NCBI GenBank assembly: GCA_001831055.1
Contig: MIDO01000128.1
Location: 9,237 to 18,897, forward strand
DNA from: Verrucomicrobia bacterium GWC2_42_7
GTDB lineage: Bacteria > Verrucomicrobiota > Verrucomicrobiia > Opitutales > GWC2-42-7-A
Reading direction: 5' to 3'
Length of the DNA stretch: 9,661 nt
This document shows, piece after piece, positions 1 to 6,586 of the stretch (the stretch's first letter is position 1; every line of letters begins with the position of its first letter). A program made the position numbers and the translations under genes. The notes under the pieces are model-generated. The model was not told the origin of the DNA. It saw only the letters and a program-made list of their open reading frames with translations, and did not search any database.

Positions 1-665
1 GCTTGCAAGATTTGCCTGTTGTCTTCTGCTTGGATCGCGCCGGACTGACTCCCGGAGATGGCCCCACTCACCACGGGTTATTTGATATAGCCTATACTCG
101 ATGCATTCCTAACTCCGTTGTCATGCAGCCAAAAGATGAAGACGAGCTAGGAGACATGCTCTATACGGCCATTGACGTCCCCCACCCTACTTTCATCCGT
201 TACCCAAGAGGAAATGGACAAGGGGTTTTGGTAAAAGCAGATCCCGTCAGCCTACCCATAGGCAAGGCCGAAATCTTAAGAGAAGGAACCGACCTCATCA
301 TCTGGGCCCTGGGTCCGCTCTGCTACGAAGCGCTTGAAGTCGCAGAAGCTATTTCCCAAAAACTAGATATTTCCGTCGGAGTGGTAAATGCACGCTTTGT
401 AAAACCGCTTGATACCAATTTACTCTACCGTCAAGCAGCCCAAGCAAAAATGATAGTTACTTGGGAAGATCACGTCCTGAGCGGCGGCTTTGGAAGTGCC
501 ATCTTAGAAGCCCTCCAATCCGCAAAACTACAGATCCCCGTCGAATCCATCGCTTGGCCCGATGAATTCATTAAACACGGAACAACCTCTCACGATATCC
601 GCACCGCCTACTCCCTCACCCCTGAAGCAGTCTCTAAGCGTATCGTAGCAGCTTTTTCAAGGTAG
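1..665 (+). CDS. dxs: 1-deoxy-D-xylulose-5-phosphate synthase, C-terminal part (5' end outside window)
   Basis: DXS condenses pyruvate and glyceraldehyde 3-phosphate to DXP using thiamine diphosphate, the first step of the cytoplasmic MEP isoprenoid pathway. About the last 220 residues are present of a family usually 600-640 long. The frame is open from base 3 and no true start is visible; the gene begins upstream. The visible part opens in the transketolase-like pyrimidine-binding domain, with LPVVFCLDRAGL, then GDGPTHHG and FIRYPRGNGQG, all typical of DXS. From about visible residue 85 follows the transketolase C-terminal domain, with TDLIIWALGPLCYEALEVA, VVNARFVKPLD and VTWEDHVLSGGFGSAI. 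The DRAGL and GDGPTHHG motifs favour DXS over transketolase or the pyruvate dehydrogenase beta subunit. The stop is followed after 5 bases by a long palindrome. Identification is firm. Confidence 0.95.
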   Translation, partial: LQDLPVVFCLDRAGLTPGDGPTHHGLFDIAYTRCIPNSVVMQPKDEDELGDMLYTAIDVPHPTFIRYPRGNGQGVLVKADPVSLPIGKAEILREGTDLIIWALGPLCYEALEVAEAISQKLDISVGVVNARFVKPLDTNLLYRQAAQAKMIVTWEDHVLSGGFGSAILEALQSAKLQIPVESIAWPDEFIKHGTTSHDIRTAYSLTPEAVSKRIVAAFSR

Positions 666-670
666 TTTCT

Positions 671-710
671 GGGGAAACCCTGTTTTGGTCACCCAAAATG
701 GGTTTTCCCC
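671..710. repeat. Hairpin C copy 1, just after dxs stop
   Basis: A long imperfect palindrome. The left arm starts GGGGAAACCCTGTTTTGG, the loop is TCA, and the right arm ends GGGTTTTCCCC. It closely resembles the copy at 2276-2318, with the same arms and the same GGTCACCC centre. No T-run follows on the + strand, so it is not a classical intrinsic terminator, though it could stall polymerase or protect the mRNA 3' end. It lies 6 bases after the dxs stop. Confidence 0.75.
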
Positions 711-723
711 AAGCCCCTTTAAA

Positions 724-897
724 GATATAGCATGCTTCAAAAGAGAGGCGACAAGTTGCGAAAACCTTTCTTTTCGCGGGAAAAGAAAGGTTTTCGCGCT
801 TTCCAAATAAAAGCGAATGTCGCCTCAGTAAAATCTATCGATTTTTCTTCGGCGAGAGAAAAGGAGTTGTAGTTACTTAATTGCAGTATGCCATATC
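724..897. mobile_element. Composite palindromic element 1 (MITE-like, order B-A)
   Basis: A 174-bp element with 17-bp terminal inverted repeats, 724-740 and 881-897, matching at 14 of 17 positions (GATATAGCATGCTTCAA against the complement of the right end). Inside, hairpin B (758-797) has a perfect 17-bp stem and a 6-base loop. A spacer (798-816) and hairpin A (820-855, TCGCC/GGCGA ends, TATC loop, three mismatches) follow. The same parts occur at 6352-6558 in this orientation and at 8423-8606 reversed. It has no coding capacity. Transposition by a transposase encoded elsewhere is inferred from the structure. The rest of the gap up to 999 shows no gene. Confidence 0.7.
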
Positions 898-999
898 ATT
901 TTTAACCCACTTTTAAAGAACAAGTTACACACAAAATTAACTCGAAAAAAGACAAACCAAGCTTGACTTTTTAAGATTTCTTGATTTATCCTGCCATCT

Positions 1000-1524
1000 A
1001 TGAAAAAATTATGGTTAATCGTATTATGTGTTGTTTCATTTAGCGCATTAGCTAGAGGAGACGGTCCAACGTTAGCTACATCAGCTATTATAGAAGTTTA
1101 TAATCAAGAAACTAAAGAACTTAAGGGTATCATATTAATAGAAAGAGGGAAAGCTCCATGGGGAATGGCATTACCTGGAGGACATGTCGAATCCGGAGAA
1201 ACCATTGAGCAAGCTATTCGACGCGAAATGAGAGAAGAAGTGCATTTAGAATTAGAGGATCTAGCATTCTTCGGATATTACGATGATCCTAAACGCGATC
1301 CTCGTAAGCATGTCGTCGAAATGACATGGACAGCGAAAACATTTTCCGAACCTAAAGCAGGTGACGATGCCGCAAAGGTATTTATTTTTCCTCTTAAAGA
1401 GATTCCTTTTGACCAAATGGCCTTTGATCATGGATTGATTTTAAAGGATTATTTGAAAAGATTCAACAAACTGGGTATTTTTGAAGAAGCGGCAGGTTCA
1501 TCTTCAGGACCCAACAGCCAGTAG
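1000..1524 (+). CDS. Nudix hydrolase with predicted signal peptide
   Basis: A 174-residue Nudix-fold protein, likely hydrolysing a nucleoside diphosphate linked to another group; the substrate is unproven. The Nudix box spans residues 61-83: GHVESGE, seven residues, then REMREEVHL. It fits Gx5Ex7REUxEExGU except that the conserved glycine is His82. The glutamates that bind metal (E76, E79, E80) are kept. Downstream, YYDDPKRDPR, KAGDDA and AFDHGLIL resemble ADP-ribose/NADH-type Nudix proteins. The N terminus looks like a signal peptide: KK, a hydrophobic stretch (residues 4-14) and an ALA site ending at A18, with the Nudix fold starting near residue 25. Export would be unusual for this family. 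No clear Shine-Dalgarno precedes the ATG; a weak -35 (TTGACT, 963-968) lies close upstream, so the leader may be very short. A strong terminator follows, so it is probably monocistronic. Confidence 0.85.
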   Translation: MKKLWLIVLCVVSFSALARGDGPTLATSAIIEVYNQETKELKGIILIERGKAPWGMALPGGHVESGETIEQAIRREMREEVHLELEDLAFFGYYDDPKRDPRKHVVEMTWTAKTFSEPKAGDDAAKVFIFPLKEIPFDQMAFDHGLILKDYLKRFNKLGIFEEAAGSSSGPNSQ

Positions 1525-1564
1525 GTCTTTTTTTAGAAAAAATACGAGATCTCAAAGTAGTTAT

Positions 1565-1606
1565 ATCTCCTAATGGGTTCGTGGAAAAACCCTTAGGAGA
1601 TTTTTC
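1565..1606 (+). terminator. Rho-independent terminator after the exported Nudix gene
   Basis: The left arm ATCTCCTAATGGGTT pairs with AACCCTTAGGAGAT apart from a single bulged T, with a loop of about 8 bases, followed by TTTTTCTC. It lies 40 bases after the stop and isolates this gene from rpsO. Confidence 0.85.
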
Positions 1607-1629
1607 TCACCCCTTTCCCTGTGAAAAGC

Positions 1630-1667
1630 GCGAAAGCCCTTCTTTCCCTTCAAAAAGAAGCGGTTCC
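1630..1667. repeat. Degenerate hairpin B relic
   Basis: GCGAAAGCCCTTCTTT, then a short loop, then AAAGAAGCGGTT. Only the inner 7 bp (CTTCTTT/AAAGAAG) pair perfectly, but the order and sequence match hairpin B copies at 758-797 and 6381-6420. It is read as a decayed copy. Between here and about 1860 no convincing gene is seen. Confidence 0.4.
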
Positions 1668-1864
1668 CACCTCGCATCTTAAGACATTTCACCATATTTT
1701 CGCTCAAGGGATTCTATGTGTGTTCTGCTTACCAACTTTATTGGGACTGAAAAGGGCTTTTTTATGAAGCTCGAAAAAGAAAAAATTAAATTTATGCTTG
1801 AATGTTTTTTGGGAAAATGCATTCCTTTATGCAGCGTTAGAGAAGCTTTGAAAGTGCAGGTTTA

Positions 1865-1987
1865 TATAAATTTGTACCGAGGAGCTCCCTCCGCAGTTTC
1901 CCCAAAGGGTTAAGCGGCATGTCTGGCGAGGCGCTGGGCAAGCGGTTTTATGATTAAAACTCAAAAACTGTGTACTTTTAGAAAAAC
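1865..1987 (+). promoter_or_regulatory. Possible promoter -10 and structured leader of rpsO
   Basis: A TATAAA -10-like hexamer (1865-1870) lacks a good -35. It precedes a GC-rich stretch (about 1879-1946) that stands out from the AT-rich surroundings. Small stems can be drawn: the palindrome GGAGCTCC (1881-1888); CCGC/GCGG (1891-1894 with 1914-1917), enclosing CCC/GGG; and CGCT/AGCG (1932-1935 with 1941-1944). Many bacteria have S15 repress its own mRNA through a leader structure, so an S15-binding leader is a plausible inference. I could not match it to a known leader class. Confidence 0.3.
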
Positions 1988-2254
1988 ATGACAGAATCTA
2001 TTAATAAAGAAGAAATTATTAAGTCATTCCGTACAAACGAAAAAGATACGGGATCTTGTGACGTACAAATTGCCTTGTTAACCGCAAGAATTAACCATTT
2101 AACAGAACATCTGCGCACCCACCGTAAGGACTTCCATTCACGCCGTGGCTTGGTTGCAATGGCCAGCAAACGTAGAAAGCTGCTCAATTACCTCCATAAG
2201 CACGAACTCCCCAAGTATAACGAGATCATTAAGAAACTCCACTTGCGTAAGTAA
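1988..2254 (+). CDS. rpsO: 30S ribosomal protein S15
   Basis: S15 is a primary 16S rRNA-binding protein of the small subunit platform and contributes to an intersubunit bridge. The ORF encodes 88 residues, the normal length for the family. The whole protein is recognisable: [37 protein letters not shown] and the basic C-terminal helix [14 protein letters not shown]. The ATG at 1988 gives the standard N terminus. No strong Shine-Dalgarno is visible; the bases before it are A-rich. In many bacteria rpsO is followed by pnp, but here kdsA follows after repeats and a terminator. It may be autoregulated through the structured leader upstream. Identification is firm. Confidence 0.97.
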   Translation: MTESINKEEIIKSFRTNEKDTGSCDVQIALLTARINHLTEHLRTHRKDFHSRRGLVAMASKRRKLLNYLHKHELPKYNEIIKKLHLRK

Positions 2255-2275
2255 TACATTTTCAGAAAAAAGTAC

Positions 2276-2318
2276 TTGGGGAAAACGGCTTTTGGTCACC
2301 CAAAAGCGTTTTCCCCAA
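2276..2318. repeat. Hairpin C copy 2, after rpsO stop
   Basis: The left arm TTGGGGAAAACGGCTTTTGG pairs with CCAAAAGCGTTTTCCCCAA with one bulged G and a short loop (TCAC). This is the best preserved hairpin C. It is followed by CCCCTTTCCGAAAAGGAGTTAT, a module of about 20 bases also seen, altered, after the kdsA and 9368 copies. It starts 22 bases after the rpsO stop. Confidence 0.8.
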
Positions 2319-2404
2319 TCCCCTTTCCGAAAAGGAGTTATAAAATCAATAGAGGCTACCTACGCGAAGTCTATTTTTTACTTTTGTGTAAGATAGGTTT
2401 TTTA

Positions 2405-2432
2405 AGTGTCATAAAAAATGACACTGTTTTTA
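2405..2432 (+). terminator. Rho-independent terminator downstream of rpsO
   Basis: A perfect 8-bp stem AGTGTCAT/ATGACACT with a five-A loop, followed by GTTTTTAT. It lies 150 bases after rpsO, beyond hairpin C, and probably ends the rpsO transcript. Because of the A and T runs on both sides it could also work on the opposite strand, but no opposing gene is seen. Confidence 0.8.
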
Positions 2433-2477
2433 TATATTTAGGAAAATATCCTTAACGGAACAGAAAAACGCATCCCA

Positions 2478-2578
2478 ATCGCCTAATCAAAATCGCAAGA
2501 TTTTAATTAGGCGATCGTTAGTTTTTCTTGGGAAGGTCCGGAAACCTTTCTTTTCTCTCAAAAAGAAAGGTTTCCGGA
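2478..2578. mobile_element. Composite palindromic element 2 (order A-B), upstream of kdsA
   Basis: Hairpin A (2478-2515) has a 17-bp stem with one mismatch and a GCAA tetraloop; its arms begin ATCGCCTAAT and end ATTAGGCGAT. A spacer resembling that of the other copies (GTTTTTCTTGGGAA) leads to hairpin B (2537-2578), with a perfect 18-bp stem starting TCCGGAAACC and a CTCTCA loop. I could not define clear terminal inverted repeats here, so the true ends are uncertain. Hairpin B ends 30 bases before the kdsA start and should lie in its leader or promoter region. Confidence 0.65.
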
Positions 2579-2608
2579 TATATTAACTTCACAACAGAAC
2601 ATAAGTAT

Positions 2609-3400
2609 ATGTTATATAAGGAAGAAAAGTTACTTTTAATTGCGGGCCCGTGCGCGCTGGAAAGTAAGAAGATTGCGTTTGAAGTCGCAGAGAAATTGGT
2701 GGAGTTGCAGGAGCGTTATCCCTTTTTAAATATTGTATTTAAGGGCTCCTACGATAAAGCAAATCGCCTTTCTTTATCTAGCGAACGCGGACCTGGCGTG
2801 ACAGAAGGGCTAAAAATACTGGCTGAAATAAAAAAATCCTATCACCTCCCAGTATTAACGGATATACATCATCCCGAGCAAGCAGAAATTGCGGCAGAAG
2901 TCTGCGATGTTCTGCAAATTCCAGCATTTCTTTGCCGACAGACAGACCTCCTTGTTGCCGCCGCAAAAACAAAGCGCACGGTCAATGTCAAAAAAGGCCA
3001 ATTCCTGGCGCCTCAAGATATGGCGTTCGTCATGGAGAAATTGGCACAATCTCACGCAAAAGAAATGTGGCAAACAGAGCGCGGAACGACCTTTGGTTAC
3101 CAAAATCTTGTGGTTGATATGCGTTCCTTTACGATCATGAAGGCAAACGGATACCCCGTTATTTTCGACGCAACCCATAGCATCCAACTCCCAGGTGCCG
3201 GCGGAGGTAAAAGTAGCGGCGACCGCCGATTCTTGCTTCCCTTGGCTAAAGCTGCTTTAGCCGCTGGAGCAGATGGCCTCTTTTTAGAAACACACCCCTG
3301 CCCCGCTGAAGCTATCTCCGACGCCAACTCCCAACTCTCCCTCGCAGAGTTAGAAGCGTTTATTGGAAATTGTCTTTCTTCGGGGAAACGGCTTTTATAG
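2609..3400 (+). CDS. kdsA: 3-deoxy-D-manno-octulosonate 8-phosphate synthase, metal-dependent type
   Basis: KdsA condenses phosphoenolpyruvate and arabinose 5-phosphate to Kdo-8-phosphate in the cytoplasm, on the way to the Kdo of LPS. Motifs in order: IAGPCALES (11-19), [10 protein letters not shown] (44-53), [12 protein letters not shown] (80-91), [12 protein letters not shown] (104-115), [10 protein letters not shown] (126-135), [21 protein letters not shown] (187-206), FLETHP (225-230) and SDANSQL (237-243). Cys15, His190, Glu227 and Asp238 match the four metal ligands of the metal-dependent class; metal-independent enzymes carry Asn instead of this Cys. The ATG at 2609 gives 263 residues, a normal size. 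An upstream in-frame TTG (2528) would add 27 residues translated from repeat DNA and is rejected. The last codons (SGKRLL, stop) coincide with a hairpin C left arm, so the C-terminal tail may be repeat-derived. No Shine-Dalgarno is evident. Confidence 0.95.
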   Translation: MLYKEEKLLLIAGPCALESKKIAFEVAEKLVELQERYPFLNIVFKGSYDKANRLSLSSERGPGVTEGLKILAEIKKSYHLPVLTDIHHPEQAEIAAEVCDVLQIPAFLCRQTDLLVAAAKTKRTVNVKKGQFLAPQDMAFVMEKLAQSHAKEMWQTERGTTFGYQNLVVDMRSFTIMKANGYPVIFDATHSIQLPGAGGGKSSGDRRFLLPLAKAALAAGADGLFLETHPCPAEAISDANSQLSLAELEAFIGNCLSSGKRLL

Positions 3401-3446
3401 TTAAATGCATGGAGAATTCTGAACCCCTTCCGAAAGGGAGGTTATG
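3382..3446. repeat. Hairpin C relic overlapping the end of kdsA
   Basis: GGGGAAACGGCTTTT at 3382-3396 matches the left arm of the 2276 copy, and ACCCCTTCCGAAAGGGAGGTTAT at 3423-3445 matches the module after it. The centre and right arm are lost. The similarity starts inside the coding sequence, so this copy supplies the last kdsA codons and its stop. A shorter relative is at 9368-9432. Confidence 0.55.
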
Positions 3447-3496
3447 CGCGTGAATCTAAAAACCTATTTATGTAAACAAGTGGTTGTTTGCAAAGG

Positions 3497-3639
3497 TATA
3501 ATTGAATTCCACCCTATCGGGCCAAACAATTTTTTCAAAATTGTTTAGCTCGATTATTGGTTTTTCTTAGCGTAGGTCCGGACCCCCTTTCTTTTTTATC
3601 TCAAAAAGAAAGGGGATCTGGATTTTCTCTTTTACTATA
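3497..3639. mobile_element. Composite palindromic element 3 (order A-B), upstream of the LysM gene
   Basis: Hairpin A (3516-3554) has an 18-bp stem with two mismatches and a TTC loop, arms ATCGGGCC... and ...AGCTCGAT. The spacer ATTGGTTTTTCTTAG and hairpin B (3577-3622, pyrimidine-rich CCCCCTTTC arm) follow. The right end, read in reverse, is TATAGTAAAAGAGA, like the terminal repeat of the element before lipB; the left end (TATAATTG) is a weak partner. A perfect 16-bp palindrome, TTTTACTATAGTAAAA, spans 3630-3645 at the right edge. The remaining gap up to 3743 is AT-rich and holds no recognisable gene. Confidence 0.6.
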
Positions 3640-3743
3640 GTAAAAAAAGTATTTACATGGGGTTGTAAAAGCCTTTAACTTTATTCTCGTATTTCAATTT
3701 GTTATTAGGGTTACGAATTGGGAGGCACAAAACAATTTCAATT

Positions 3744-4322
3744 ATGGAAGACACAAATCACACAATGGAGTCCGAAAAGGGTAATCGCTTGAATTCGGTC
3801 CTTACTTATGTTAGCGCGCTTTTGAGCGTTATCGCTCTTATTGTTGCTTTTTCAGGGAAAAGCGATTCGGATAAGCTGCAATCTATTGATGAACAACAAG
3901 CTGCATTGATTGAAAAACTATCAAAAACAGATAGCAAAATTGAGGAATTGAAGAAGAGGGTAGACAGCCAAGTGAATTCCATTGTAGATCAAGTTGAGAA
4001 GAATTTGAACAAACTGAGTCAGACTATCGCTGAGACGAGTGCACAAGTGGCAGCACATACGGAAAGTCTACAACAAATGCACAAACCTCACAAAGCGCCA
4101 TCGGCTGCTGCAACAACTGCAACCCCGGCAAATGGAGAGGTTTCTAATGGCAGTACACCCGCTGCTGGTGCGGAAGGCATACACACCATCCAGGCTGGTG
4201 ATACTTTTGGCAAGTTGTCCCAACGCTACGGAGTGTCGATAAATGCGATCCAAAGTGCGAATCCCAATATCGATCCTCGTCGCTTAAAGATTGGACAACA
4301 AGTAAAGATTCCTGCACGCTAA
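3744..4322 (+). CDS. Membrane-anchored coiled-coil protein with C-terminal LysM domain
   Basis: A predicted 192-residue cell-envelope protein. A short charged N terminus precedes one hydrophobic segment (about residues 19-37, VLTYVSALLSVIALIVAFS), likely an uncleaved anchor with the rest outside the cytoplasm. Residues 43-112 are rich in Glu, Lys, Gln and regularly spaced Leu/Ile/Val, as in a coiled coil. A low-complexity Ala/Thr/Pro linker (115-145) follows. Residues 147-190 form a LysM domain: HTIQAGDTFGKLSQRYGV, then AIQSANPN and LKIGQQVKIP, expected to bind peptidoglycan. It therefore probably bridges membrane and cell wall; no catalytic domain is seen. The ATG at 3744 is chosen; a TTG at 3699 in frame would add 15 residues. 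A GGAGG at 3721-3725 is 18 bases from the ATG, too far for a normal ribosome site. The stop directly abuts the next gene. Confidence 0.8.
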   Translation: MEDTNHTMESEKGNRLNSVLTYVSALLSVIALIVAFSGKSDSDKLQSIDEQQAALIEKLSKTDSKIEELKKRVDSQVNSIVDQVEKNLNKLSQTIAETSAQVAAHTESLQQMHKPHKAPSAAATTATPANGEVSNGSTPAAGAEGIHTIQAGDTFGKLSQRYGVSINAIQSANPNIDPRRLKIGQQVKIPAR

Positions 4323-4895
4323 ATGGGTTCGAATAAACAAACTCCATCAATTTGGCAAATAACGCACGAAGAGCTTTATTCAGATTGTAGAATTTTTAAA
4401 GTCTTTAAAAGACATTGTAAGCACCCTTCTAACAAGGAGGGTGACTTTTTTGTTATTCGCTGTGAAGATTGGGTACAGGTTCTAGCTCTAACGCCCCCAC
4501 CGTTTCACCTAGTCATGATCCGGCAATATCGTTTCGGCTCTGACAAGATCTCCTGGGAAGTCCCTGGGGGGGTCATAGATGGCGCAGAAGGCCCCATTGG
4601 AGGCGGAGTAAGGGAATTGACAGAAGAGACAGGATATGTGGGTAAAAAGGCCCAATTAATAGGAAGCTGTTTTCCAAACCCTGCCACCAATACCAATCAA
4701 TGCCATTTTGTACTAATAGAAAATTGTGAATTAAAGCGTGAAACTCAATGGGATCCCTTTGAAGAAATTGAAGTTGAAGCAATGCCCATTGAAAAAGCGT
4801 TCCATATGTTAGAGAATGGATTAATAGAGCATGCATTGACAATCAACGCGTTAGTGAAGCTTCAGATTTATTTGAAGTCGCATCCTAAAATATAA
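4323..4895 (+). CDS. Nudix hydrolase, ADP-ribose pyrophosphatase-like
   Basis: A 190-residue cytoplasmic Nudix protein. The Nudix box at residues 83-105 is canonical: GVIDGAE, seven residues (GPIGGGV), then RELTEETGY, with all three metal-binding glutamates. The strands before it (VQVLALTPPPFHLVMIRQYR, then SWEVPGG) and a long C-terminal helical region resemble ADP-ribose or nucleoside-diphosphate-sugar pyrophosphatases, which cleave to AMP plus a phosphosugar. The exact substrate cannot be read from sequence. The ATG follows immediately after the TAA of the LysM gene, so the two are probably co-transcribed and translationally coupled; there is no separate ribosome site beyond the end of the upstream gene. 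It is unrelated in detail to the exported Nudix protein at 1000-1524. No clear terminator follows. Confidence 0.88.
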   Translation: MGSNKQTPSIWQITHEELYSDCRIFKVFKRHCKHPSNKEGDFFVIRCEDWVQVLALTPPPFHLVMIRQYRFGSDKISWEVPGGVIDGAEGPIGGGVRELTEETGYVGKKAQLIGSCFPNPATNTNQCHFVLIENCELKRETQWDPFEEIEVEAMPIEKAFHMLENGLIEHALTINALVKLQIYLKSHPKI

Positions 4896-5210
4896 TTTTT
4901 AAAAGGTTGATTATTAATAGGCTATAAAAGAGAGAACTGTTTTTGTGAATAACCTGTTAATAGTTGCCAAAAAGAGTGGAAAAAAAATGTGAAAAAATTT
5001 ACTTTTTAACACCCTTAAACAGGTTTTAAAAGACAAACAAACAAAGTAATAGACAAAAATAGACCTTTTATTTTTCTATTCTCAAGCGAGTTACAAACTT
5101 ATTCGTGTTATTCACAAGGCATAATATGATTAATACTTTTCTTTAAATTAAAATATTCTAATATTATAGAATTGATTCTTTCTGCAAAAAACTTTGACTT
5201 ATAGGCAATC
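4896..5210. other. AT-rich gap with DnaA-box-like sites: candidate origin or DnaA-controlled dnaN promoter
   Basis: No gene is present. TTATTCACA, fitting the DnaA-box consensus TTWTNCACA, occurs at 5108-5116 (+) and 4944-4952 (-). TTTTTCACA at 4988-4996 (-) also fits, and TTTTCCACT at 4975-4983 (-) has one mismatch. The + box is followed at once by an almost pure A/T stretch (about 5119-5171) that could unwind. An 8-bp inverted repeat AACCTGTT/AACAGGTT (4951-4958, 5026-5033) and scattered AGACAAA/AGAC repeats lie between. dnaN starts at the right end. Box clusters beside dnaN are common at bacterial origins, but dnaA is not here, so DnaA control of dnaN is the main alternative. Confidence 0.45.
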
Positions 5211-6341
5211 ATGAAATTCAGGATTAATCGCGATCATTTCTCAAACGGTCTACAACAAGTGCTCAATATCGTTGGTAGTCGAGTGACAATGCCAATTCTC
5301 AGTAACGTTCTCATTAAGGCCGAGGAAGGTCAAATTTCATTAACAACGACAAACCTCGATCTTGGTATATGCTGTAATGTTAAGGCAGAAGTTCTTGAGA
5401 AAGGAACTGTCACATTGCCCGTTCGAAAGCTTACTTCTATTGTAAAATCACTGCCAAACCCAGATGTGGTCGTCGACGTGTCCTCTGGATACCAAGCAAA
5501 GATCGTATCAGGTGGGTCGCAGTTTCGTATCATGGGAATCGGGGCTGATGAATTCCCCCCCTTACCCGCTTTTGAAGACACACGTACCTTCACTTTAAAA
5601 CAAGAAGAATTGGGTCATATGTTGAAATGCGTTTCATATGCCCAATCCAAAGACGAAAATCGCTATCTCTTGAATGGCGTTTATGTTACCGTCGAAAATG
5701 GAAAACTCAGCTTGGTTGCAACGGATGGTCGGCGTTTGAGTATTATTGAAAAAGAAGTCGGAAGCGCCATCCCAAGCGATTTTCAGAGCCTCATCATCCC
5801 AGATAAAACGGTCGTTGAGTTGGAGCGCATTATGGGCAAAAATGAGGATGTTCGCATCGCTTTTAGTGATCGCCAAGTAGCTTTCGAGGTAAAAGTCGCC
5901 GAAGGAGATAAGTCTAACGGTTTAGTGAATGTTATCCACTTGGTCTCGAAAATTGTGGAAGGCAATTATCCCAATTATCGCCAAGTGACACCCAAAGAAA
6001 CCGTTCATCGCATAAAGATTGAACGCGAACTTTTCTTGGAATGCGTCCAACGCGCTTCACTCGTCGTTAGCGATAAAAACAACTCCATTAAGCTCAAAAT
6101 GAGCCACAATTTGTTGGAAATATCAGGCGCTAGCGCCGAATACGGTGATGCCTTAGAAAGTATGGCAATTGAGTATGAAGGGCCCGATGTGCAAGTCGCC
6201 TTTAACCCACAGTTCTTGCAAGACCCTTTAAAAGCTGTTGTCCAGGATGCTGTATTCTTTGAGTTTAAAGACGACCTTAGCCCCGGAGTCATCAAGACCC
6301 TGGAAAGCTTCATGTGCGTTATTATGCCCCTACGTTCGTAG
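5211..6341 (+). CDS. dnaN: DNA polymerase III subunit beta (sliding clamp)
   Basis: The beta clamp is a ring-shaped homodimer that tethers replicative polymerase and repair factors to DNA. The ORF has 376 residues, close to the usual 366-380. Three tandem clamp domains are expected at about 1-120, 121-250 and 251-376. Recognisable stretches are [83 protein letters not shown] and the C-terminal CVIMPLRS, the counterpart of the family's VMPMRL-type end near the peptide-binding pocket. The ATG gives the standard N terminus; only a weak AGG precedes it. Upstream are DnaA-box-like sites and AT-rich DNA. Downstream, a composite element begins 11 bases after the stop. The usual neighbours dnaA, recF and gyrB are absent. 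Identification is firm. Confidence 0.97.
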   Translation: MKFRINRDHFSNGLQQVLNIVGSRVTMPILSNVLIKAEEGQISLTTTNLDLGICCNVKAEVLEKGTVTLPVRKLTSIVKSLPNPDVVVDVSSGYQAKIVSGGSQFRIMGIGADEFPPLPAFEDTRTFTLKQEELGHMLKCVSYAQSKDENRYLLNGVYVTVENGKLSLVATDGRRLSIIEKEVGSAIPSDFQSLIIPDKTVVELERIMGKNEDVRIAFSDRQVAFEVKVAEGDKSNGLVNVIHLVSKIVEGNYPNYRQVTPKETVHRIKIERELFLECVQRASLVVSDKNNSIKLKMSHNLLEISGASAEYGDALESMAIEYEGPDVQVAFNPQFLQDPLKAVVQDAVFFEFKDDLSPGVIKTLESFMCVIMPLRS

Positions 6342-6351
6342 GTGAGAATGT

Positions 6352-6558
6352 GCTATAGTAAATAGCATAGAGAATAGATACGCGGAAACCCTTCTTTCTA
6401 AAGAAAGAAAGGTTTTCGCGCTTTCTAAAGAAAAGCGATCGTCGCCGAAGTAAAATCTTTCAGATTTTTCTTCGGCGAAAAAAGGAACCTCAAAGACCTC
6501 CTTTTTGCGTAAGAGGCTGGACACTGTCACGTTCTAAATGCCCTATGCTATGATAACC
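6352..6558. mobile_element. Composite palindromic element 4 (order B-A), after dnaN
   Basis: The left end reads CTATAGTAAATAGCATAG, then AGAATAGATAC, nearly the same as the left end at 7480. The right end CCTATGCTATGATAACC shares the complementary TAGCATAG core. Hairpin B (6381-6420) has a 19-bp stem with two G-T type pairs. The spacer (6420-6438) matches element 1 at 17 of 19 bases. Hairpin A (6442-6478) has TCGCCGAAG/CTTCGGCGA arms with one mismatch. The rest up to 6570 shows no gene. Confidence 0.7.
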
Positions 6559-6586
6559 GCATTTCTTTATTGACAGGAAAGGGGTA

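Noticed and set aside
1716..1913. Small ORF of 65 codons between the exported Nudix gene and rpsO
   Set aside because: No recognisable motif, no ribosome site, and its end runs through the GC-rich hairpins of the likely rpsO leader.
2528..2608. N-terminal extension of KdsA by 27 residues from a TTG
   Set aside because: The extra residues are a translation of hairpin B and the family N terminus begins at the ATG at 2609.
3699..3743. Upstream TTG start for the LysM protein
   Set aside because: It adds 15 unremarkable residues with no ribosome site; the ATG at 3744 is preferred, although its own Shine-Dalgarno is weak.
4323..4340. tRNA T-loop-like GGGTTCGAAT
   Set aside because: No acceptor, D or anticodon arms can be drawn around it and it lies at the start of a clear Nudix gene.
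6005..6313. Minus-strand ORF of 102 codons inside dnaN
   Set aside because: It is antisense to a firmly identified clamp domain and has no features of its own.
6520..6580. Promoter with TTGACA (6570-6575) or TATGATAAC (6548-6556) before the 6587 gene
   Set aside because: The TTGACA is too close to the start codon to leave room for a -10, and the TATGATAA sits in a terminal repeat without a properly spaced -35.
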